Assembly: GCA_032718475.1 (NCBI GenBank)
Contig: JAUCBJ010004756.1
Location: 1 to 45,336 of the forward strand
Length of the DNA: 45,336 nucleotides
Direction of reading: 5' to 3'
DNA from: Nemertoderma westbladi
Lineage: Eukaryota; Xenacoelomorpha; Nemertodermatida; Nemertodermatidae
Shown here one piece after another: positions 1 through 45,336 of this stretch (the first letter of the stretch is position 1; every line of letters begins with the position of its first letter). A program made the translations under genes and the position numbers. The notes below the pieces were generated by a model. That model saw only the letters and a list, made by a program, of their open reading frames with translations, was not told where the DNA came from and ran no database searches.

Positions 1-825
1 AGTAAACTATTTCAGCAGTTCAGTATGCAGTACATGATTATACAATTTTTATTTCCAGTCCAAATATGACTACTAATACTACAAATATGTATAACATAAT
101 ATGGGGGGGTCGGTCGGTGCCTACATACATAGTACATACTGTAGTTCCCTAAGTCAGTAAGTTACTGGAGTAGTTTTATGTTGTCATTTTATTTATCTCA
201 CCTAGCCTACAGTACATTACCTCTACAGCTCTAGATATTATATAAAGCATATTGGTCAGTTGGTAAAGGGAACAGGTTTACATAAGCTTTCAAAGCGCCT
301 TTGAACGATAGGCCTACTAACTAAATAACGCCATGTTCGATTATTTGCCGAATTGTGATTGGCCAAATTACAGTATGTACTCTAATTGAGAATGCTTTGC
401 ACGCGTATCGCATGCGTCACATCAAGAATGGACCACGAATAATTTTAATCTTGGCGCGGCTATCAGCTATGCATGATGTGCCACGAACAAATGAACCACG
501 AATTATTTTTTGCGTGGAGTGGAAGCATTCGTATCACATGTGCCACAAATGATGAGCCACGAATCGAGTCGAATATATTGACAAGTGAAATCTCACATGC
601 GATACGAATACTATACGCATTCGTTACCTAAATTATTCGGACTGACGAACCACAGACGAAGGCTTCACGAATCTTAAATAACATTCCACGCACCTTTCAG
701 CCTTCTACGAATGTTGCATGTGGCACTAATGCGTTACGCATGGGGATTTTTTACTGGGTATAATTTGTTATAAATATTAGGACTGGAAATAAAAATTGTA
801 TAATCATGTACTGAAATAGTTTACT
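1..825. mobile_element. Short DNA transposon/MITE with ~46-bp terminal inverted repeats
   Basis: The first 61 bases reappear in reverse complement at 780-825. The outer ends are AGTAAACTATTTCAG on the left and CTGAAATAGTTTACT on the right. The left copy carries an extra 12 bp at 16-27. The interior has many degenerate CCACGAAT/ATTCGTGG and GCGTATCGCATGCG-like motifs in both orientations, as in subterminal repeats of non-autonomous elements. No transposase-like frame is visible; the only open frame inside (355-552) has no recognisable motif. The left TIR begins at base 1 of the window, so a target-site duplication cannot be checked and the element could extend further left. The superfamily is not determinable. 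Confidence 0.8.
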
Positions 826-860
826 AACATTGCCGAAGTTGTCAGTATACAGGTATACTG

Positions 861-955
861 TCGGTTTGTGATTTTACCTGTCGGTTTGTGTCGGTTTGTG
901 TCTTTTGTTGTCGGTGGTATGCGAAAGGTGTCGGTGGTTGTCGGTGGCGTATTTA
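861..955. repeat. GTCGGT-rich short tandem tract
   Basis: Irregular repetition of GTCGGTTTGTG and GTCGGTGGT words, at least seven occurrences of TCGGT in under 100 bp. It lies between the TIR element and the foldback element. No coding or regulatory role is evident. Confidence 0.55.
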
Positions 956-980
956 GTCAAACCCTTTTGGTTGAACTGGC

Positions 981-1140
981 AAAATTAATTATATTATGAA
1001 AACACGTTTTTGGATGAACTTGCAAAATTAATTATATTATGAAAACACGTTTTTGGATGAACTTGCAAAATTAATTATATTATGAAAACACGTTTTTGGA
1101 TGAACTTGCAAAATTAATTATATTATGAAAACACGTTTTT
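981..1140 (-). repeat. 43-bp tandem repeat, left arm (4 units)
   Basis: Units begin at 981, 1024, 1067 and 1110 and read AAAATTAATTATATTATGAA then AACACGTTTTTGGATGAACT. They are the inverse of the array at 4208-4543. The units are nearly identical, which suggests recent homogenisation. Confidence 0.9.
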
Positions 1141-2129
1141 GTTGTTGCTTATTTTGCATATTGGAGGGTGGGGGGGTGGGGGTGGGGCATGGGGTGGAAT
1201 TCAAATATGTACCGATACTCACTGACTCATTCGCCAATGATGTAATTCCTGCAAGTGCTGAAGTGTGCAGGCCCGTTAGTAGGCTACTGCAGTAGGACAG
1301 CGGGGCGTGAGGCAGAGCCATTCATAGTACTGTAGTAGGCCTAGCTGTATCTAACAAAACCTGTCTAGGCCAATAGGCCTAGGTTATCATAGCTATGTAG
1401 CCGGTAGGCAGGTAGGCCTACTACAATACAATGCTAGGCACAACAGTACAGCAGTACTGCCAGTAGGGAACATACCCTTAAATAAGCTCCAAAAGTGGGT
1501 TCTTATTTATGGAAAATGGCTCTTATTTAGGGGTTTTTGGGCCTTTTTGGATATTTTCTTCGATATAATATGCAATACACTTGTTTCAGGAAAAAATACC
1601 GCATAATTTTATTTCACAATGTAAAAGTTGGGTCTTTCTTGAACATAAAGCAAAAAACCAGAAAACATTTCACCGTCCGGTTTTTTTTCTACAAGCGTTT
1701 TAAAATTGCATAAAAAATACGACTAGTTCCTAAATAAGGGGGATTTTTTAAATTTACCTTATTTAAGATATCGAAATTGTACACATAAATACTAAAAGTC
1801 CCTAAATAAGAACTTTTTGACCTGTATTTCTTATTTAGGAATACAATTGTATTCCAAAATCTGCACTTTCCTTAAATAAAATAAATATTCCTTATTCCTT
1901 ACAGTATGTGTTACACTTCTTTCATAATCTTTGATTTATGTCAGTCTGTATATTGCTAATTGTTGGGTTAAGAATAAGGACAATGGTTGCACTGCACTCT
2001 ATAAATCCTCTATAGAATATCGTATCATCATGAAGTTGCTAGCACTGGCATTCTTACCTCACACGGTAGCATATAATAGCCCATTGATATTCAAAAGAAT
2101 AGCCCATCGCCCATCTGAGCGCACATACA

Positions 2130-2318
2130 TTGTCACGTATTTCGATGAAACATGACTCAAGTAACTGGACATCGCCGCACAGTTTCGAAAAAGATGGTTC
2201 GGTTGGGCAGCTGATAGACGTTATGAAGGTTAAAGATGATGACTGGATGACGTTTTGGCTCAACTGGCTCAGGCAGGAGTGGGACACGTTCGTGGGACCG
2301 TTGCGCAGCATGAAGTGA
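2130..2318 (+). CDS. Small protein-like open frame in the foldback loop
   Basis: A 62-codon frame, MSRISMKHDSSNW... to ...WDTFVGPLRSMK, ends in TGA. Unlike the flanking AT-rich and repeat DNA, its composition is protein-like (five tryptophans, mixed charged residues, non-repetitive). It may be the last exon of a gene or a decayed remnant of an element-encoded protein. I do not recognise a family and see no convincing promoter or splice context. The opposite strand is also open over this stretch (2054-2311), which weakens the case. Confidence 0.2.
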   Translation: MSRISMKHDSSNWTSPHSFEKDGSVGQLIDVMKVKDDDWMTFWLNWLRQEWDTFVGPLRSMK

Positions 2319-2648
2319 GCAAAGCCTTAGCTAGCCCTAGCTGATAGGGGCCCCACCCCATTATCATGTTGTCTTTCGTTAGTCAGAGGTCGTTCAACAC
2401 AATACTCGTCTCCTTAATTTGCCTCATTGCGTTCGTTTGTTTTTTTTACCAAACTTCAGATTATTTCTAATCTTTTGACAGACTACATACATACTAAGTT
2501 TCGTTTAATTTCATCAAGGAATGACCGAGTTATTAGCGATAAAAAAAATTTACAACGACGACAGACAACTCGTTAATAGCACCCATATGCTAAGGCTTCG
2601 CTCACTTGAACGTGGCCTTCCCCCACATTCAATCCGGTTCGACGCAGT

Positions 2649-3770
2649 TTGTTCCTCATTGTTGCTCATTGCTGCTCGTTGTGCTTTATTATTTCTCATT
2701 GTTGGTCATTGTTGCTCGTTGTTCCTCATGTCCTAATTATTGGTCGTTGTTTCTCGTTGTTGTACTTTATTATTGCTCATTGTTGCTCAATATATCTCGT
2801 TGTTGCTCAATATAACTCGTTGTTGCTCGTTCAGTCGTTGTTGCTCATTATTGCTCGTTGTTGCTCATTGTTGCTCGTTGTTGTTCTTTATTATTGCTCA
2901 TTGTTGCTCAGTGTTTCTCATTGTTGCTCGTTGTTGCTCAATGTTACTCGTTGTTATACTTTATTATGCTCAATGTTACTCGTTCTTTCTCATTGTCATT
3001 TTGTTGCTCATTGTTACTCGTTGTTCCTCATGTCCTAATTATTGGTCGTTGTTGCTCGTTGTTGTACTTTATTATTGCTCGTTCAGTCGATGTTCCTCAT
3101 TGTTGCTCGCTGTTTCTCGTTGTTGCTCATTGTTGCTCGTTGTTGTACTTTATTATTACTCATTGTTGCTCGTTGTTGTACTTTATTATTACTCATTGTT
3201 GCTCGGTGTTTCTCAATGTTACTCGTTGTTGCTCATTGTCGCTCGTTCAATCGTTGTTCCTTATTATTGCTCATTGTTATTCGTTGTTTCTCGCTGTTGC
3301 TCATTGTTGCTCGTTGTTGTACTTTATTATTGCTCATTTTTGCTCGTTGTTGCTCATTGTTTCTCATTGTTGCTTATTATTACTCATTGTTACTCGTTGT
3401 TGCTCATTGTTGCTCGTTGTTGTACTTTATTATTGCTCGTTCAGTCGTTGTTCCTCATTGTTGCTCGCTGTTTCTCGTTGTTGCTCATTGTTGGTCGTTG
3501 TTGTACTTTATTATTACTCATTGTTGCTCGGTGTTTCTCAATGTTACTCGTTGTTGCTCATTCAGTCGTTGTTCCTCATTATTGCTCATTGTTGTTCGTT
3601 GTTTCTCGCTGTTGCTCATTGTTGCTCGTTGTTGTACTTTATTATTGCTCAATGTTACTCGTTGTTGCTAATTGTTGCTCGTTGTTAATCGTTGTTGCTC
3701 GTTGTTTTGTTACTCATTGTTCATTTGTTGCTCGTTGTTGCTTATTGTTGGTCATTGTTGCTCGTTGTGC
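2649..3770. repeat. 10-bp-period TTGTTGCTC(G/A) satellite
   Basis: About 1.1 kb of GTTGTTGCTC/ATTGTTGCTC decamers interspersed with GTTGTACTTTATTATT and CGTTCAGTCGTTG segments. Longer blocks recur, for example the block at about 3055 and again at about 3418. The + strand has almost no TAA/TAG/TGA words, so all three forward frames stay open for long distances. The putative product, a run of Leu-Leu-Val-Val-Ala-His-Cys-Cys, is low complexity and not credible as a protein. Confidence 0.95.
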
Positions 3771-4207
3771 ATTTTTGCACCTATCCAATTAAGCTCAGAA
3801 GCTCCCTTATCTCTGCATCTTACAATGTCCTGTCACCTGTCAAGGTTAGGCGGGTAGAAGGTCATACAGTCATAACTGTCATAAGCAGATAAGGGCAGAA
3901 GGAGGATGAATTATTATATTGTGAAATAAAATTATGCGGTATTTTTTACTGAAACAAGTTCTTGCATATTATGTCGAAAAAATATCCAAAAAAGGCCCAA
4001 AAACCCCTAAATAAGAGCCATTTTCCTTAAATAAGAACCCACTTTTGGAGCTTATTTAAGGGTATGTTCCCTACTGACTGCAGTGGGCCTCTATTCAATC
4101 GACTACATTACCGGTCCGTAACTAAGTACCCGGTATGCAGGAATTACATCATTGGCGAATGAGTAGCAGTACATATTTGAATTCCCCTCCATGCCCCAAC
4201 GGTCCAT

Positions 4208-4543
4208 CCAAAAACGTGTTTTCATAATATAATTAATTTTGCAAGTTCATCCAAAAACGTGTTTTCATAATATAATTAATTTTGCCAGTTCAACCAAAAA
4301 CGTGTTTTCATAATATAATTAATTTTGCCAGTTCAACCAAAAACGTGTTTTGATAATATAATTAATTTTGCCAGTTCAACCAAAAACGTGTTTTCATAAT
4401 ATAATTAATTTTGCAAGTTCATCCAAAAACGTGTTTTCATAATATAATTAATTTTGCAAGTTCATCCAAAAACGTGTTTTCATAATATAATTAATTTTAC
4501 AACATCACCAAAAACGTGTTTTCATAATATAATTAATTTTGGC
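4208..4543 (+). repeat. 43-bp tandem repeat, right arm (about 8 units)
   Basis: Units start at 4208, 4251, 4294, 4337, 4380, 4423, 4466 and about 4508 with CCAAAAACGTGTTTTCATAA. Two sub-variants alternate (GCAAGTTCATCC and GCCAGTTCAACC), showing block-wise spread. There are twice as many units as in the left arm. Confidence 0.9.
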
Positions 4544-4545
4544 CG

Positions 4546-5763
4546 AATTCAGCCACCGTAGTTGGGGCTCTTCTATTTCATGTATTTAGCCCTGTGCCCA
4601 TGTTCTCCTGTAGGACTGTCTGACTACAGGTGACAGGACTAGGCCTATAGGAAGATACCTACCAGCCTACTGTTAACAGCACCGGTACCTAAACTAACTG
4701 ACTAAGGGTTTGCTTTATACAGTTATAATACTGTTATATCTGTATATACTATATCTGTATATACACCAGAGTCTTGGGTAGCTAGCACAGGATGCAGCAT
4801 TGTCCAAGGCCAATCTGCCAATACCATAGCCAGAGGATGGTTATTAACCTCCAATCCAGTAGTCAACAGTCCTTAATCAGTTACCGGTACTATTATATAG
4901 CTGTATAGGGAGGGATAGTTCGTTTTATTGAGAGGCCAAACCTGTGCTGCTGTGTGTTTGTGTGGAAGTAATTAACAGATTAATGGCGGTGAGAGTCAGG
5001 AGAGACCGACAGTAAGAGAGTGAGTTTAACAGTTCAGCAGTTTAATGTGGAATATGGCTAGGCCTATTGCTATTACAGTATTAATCTCTATGCTATAGGC
5101 CTATGCTGCTATGGCTGCAGCCCAATATTGCCAGATATTGGTGTTGGGTTTTAGTTAGTTCCCAGGTACCTGGACAAACTGACAAACGACAACAGGACAG
5201 TATGTTCCGGTCAGCAGAGAATTTCCACCCCCCTAAAAATTCACCCTGTATCCCCCCGAACGACTAACTCTCCAGGCTGCCAGGCTTTCATATATGTATT
5301 ACTTTCCAGCGATTCAGATATCCTATAAAAAATCCGTCAAAATCTCAACTTTTGTGTATTATTCGGGTGACAGACCGAACGTAATCAGTATCGAATGTAA
5401 CATAGTTATTACGTATTGAACGTTACCTCAATTATGTTACATTGGATCCTATAACTACTGTATGTTACATTCGATCTACAATTAAATTACGCTTAAAGGT
5501 ACCGGCAGACTTGCTGTTATGTATAAACTAAATTTATCAATCATGTGAATGAGCTCTATCAATATAGGCCCATGCTAATATTTATTATATAAATATTCAG
5601 ATATTTCAATGGCAGAATTTCATCCACTTGTTCATGTTTAAAGTTTGGATTAACAATTTGTTTCGGCGACGCAGTCCTTCTCAGACTTTTTGATCGCGTC
5701 CAGCCTAACATTCAGCAGACATTAATAAAATCTGCGCTAACCGTCATTACCGGTACTAGGGAA
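4546..5763 (+). other. Upstream region and presumed 5' UTR of the PPP1R16-like gene
   Basis: No coding exon is recognised here. The region contains a TATATCTGTATATACTATAT-like tandem (about 4733-4765), many AGGCCTA words, and a short inverted repeat at 5391-5482. The 120 bp before the ATG are presumably transcribed leader. The frame of the ATG carries no stop in the roughly 75 bp immediately upstream, so an upstream in-frame start cannot be formally excluded. No TATA box or initiator can be assigned with confidence. Confidence 0.4.
5391..5482. repeat. Short inverted repeat (GTAAC-rich hairpin)
   Basis: TATCGAATGTAACATAG at about 5391 recurs inverted as CTGTATGTTACATTCGAT ending near 5478. 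The segment between the arms holds further AACGTTACC and TATGTTACAT words. It could be a MITE remnant or a hairpin about 300 bp upstream of the start codon. Confidence 0.55.
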
Positions 5764-44719
<38,956 letters not shown>

Positions 44720-44857
44720 GTTAGTTTTTATTGTTTTATAATTTATACTGTTTGGTTTGTTATATTAATTTTACCCTTTTTCATGGCTGTCATTTATAGA
44801 CTAGAAATAATCATTATTCACTAAATTTTAACAGGAAAGTCGATAAAATATTAAATT

Positions 44858-45336
44858 TGCACTACTACTACTACTACTACTACTTCAAGGTCGAGCGAAC
44901 TCGGACAATATAAATGAGATCCTTCGGCTTGTCGCATTGTTGTCGCAATTTCGTTCCTCTCAAGTCCAGTATCTTCAATCTGGTCTCTATATATGTCATA
45001 ACCGGTCGTCCACGGCTACGACTACGCTTTCCTTGTGTTGGTGGCCAGAAAAGTAGATCTGGTATGACCTCGTCTTTACTTCGCCAGCAGTGCCCACTGA
45101 ATCTTAATCTGCGTTCACGGAGGGTGGTTGATACAAGTGGTATTGTACCATAAAGCTCGGCGTTTGTCATGTGTTGTCTCCAGCTGATGTTTAGGGCTGC
45201 CCTTAGTAGTCTTGTGTAGCAACCATCAATTCGTTGTTCAAGTGATTTAGTCAGTGTCCAGGTTGTGGCACAAAAAACTTTCAGTTTCACAAGCGTACAA
45301 ATTGTTAAATACATTTATATCGTGTTTCTCATCGCC
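44858..45336 (-). mobile_element. 3' end of a second LINE family with (TAG)n tail, truncated by window edge
   Basis: Minus-strand frame 45314-44880 reads SLEQRIDGCYTRLLRAALNI, HMTNAELYGTIPLVST, LRERRLRFSGHCWRSKDEVI and GRPVMTYIETRL. This is the typical post-RT C-terminal region of RTE-type LINEs. The TACTACTAC tract at 44862-44883 is the complement of a (GTA/TAG)n tail, the usual 3' end in such elements. The sequence differs from the family at 38535-41596, so two LINE lineages are present. The body continues past the right edge. Confidence 0.85.

Larger units (their letters stand above)
960..4545. mobile_element. Large foldback element with long inverted arms and a satellite loop
   Basis: Three blocks on the left recur inverted on the right. 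(1) The 43-bp tandem units at 981-1140 match those at 4208-4543. (2) The segment at about 1196-1254, with GAATTCAAATATGTAC and CATTGGCGAATGAG in complement, matches about 4137-4187. (3) The TAAATAAG-rich segment at about 1465-1625 matches about 3917-4077. The arms are roughly 0.6 kb and the loop about 2.3 kb. Arm spacing differs (1255-1465 versus 4077-4136), so the arms have diverged by indels. The loop holds a TTATTTAGG-rich tract (1730-1890), a short protein-like frame (2130-2318) and a 10-bp-period satellite. The architecture fits Foldback-type DNA elements; no transposase is recognised. Confidence 0.75.

Noticed and set aside
2740-3792. 350-codon + strand ORF (Leu/Val/Cys/Ser-rich) and its partners in the other two frames
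   Set aside because: All three forward frames are open only because the 10-bp TTGTTGCTC repeat lacks stop words. The product is low complexity.

Overview
This is animal nuclear DNA, not a bacterial or phage window. One spliced gene runs along the + strand through almost the whole 45 kb. Nine coding exons with canonical GT/AG boundaries and compatible phases join into 1119 nt (373 codons) without a stop. They encode the N-terminal two thirds of a PPP1R16-type (MYPT3/TIMAP) regulatory subunit of protein phosphatase 1: an N-terminal basic coiled coil, an RIRF PP1-docking motif, ankyrin repeats, and the start of the RRSS phospho-segment. The last exons and the expected C-terminal prenylation signal lie beyond the right edge. 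The taxon cannot be fixed from sequence alone. The intron load, RTE-like LINEs with (TAG)n tails, tRNA-derived SINEs, frequent AGGCCTA/GGTACCGG words and long G/C homopolymers suggest a marine invertebrate deuterostome, perhaps an echinoderm (low confidence).

Layout. 1-5763: upstream region with an 825-bp terminal-inverted-repeat element and a 3.6-kb foldback element whose loop holds a 10-bp-period satellite. 5764-9070: exons 1 and 2, separated by a decayed LINE that carries a palindromic MITE. 9071-20385: intron 2, with a 2.8-kb 21-bp satellite, two hairpin elements, a SINE, and a hAT-type element with perfect 18-bp TIRs and an 8-bp target duplication that ends 22 bp before exon 3. 20603-28677: intron 3, with a cysteine-rich minus-strand ORF fragment, an internally deleted LINE, a SINE, and a 2.7-kb 63-bp satellite abutting exon 4. 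28678-35071: exons 4-8. The 31-bp satellite of intron 6 consists of copies of the exon 6/intron 6 donor junction. 35072-44622: intron 8, with TGTAAC-rich transposon-like DNA, a transposon ORF remnant, and a 42-bp G-rich satellite split by a nearly full LINE ORF. 44623-45336: exon 9 and the 3' end of a second LINE family.

Roughly a quarter of the window is tandem repeat. Many long open frames in it are artefacts of repeats that lack stop codons. I found no operon, defence island, CRISPR array or unknown multi-gene system. The most unusual signals are (1) an array of about 65 duplicated 5' splice sites seeded from a real exon boundary, (2) a 63-bp satellite whose frame and acceptor-like AG are phase-compatible with the neighbouring exons, and (3) a hAT element lying just inside a 3' splice site.
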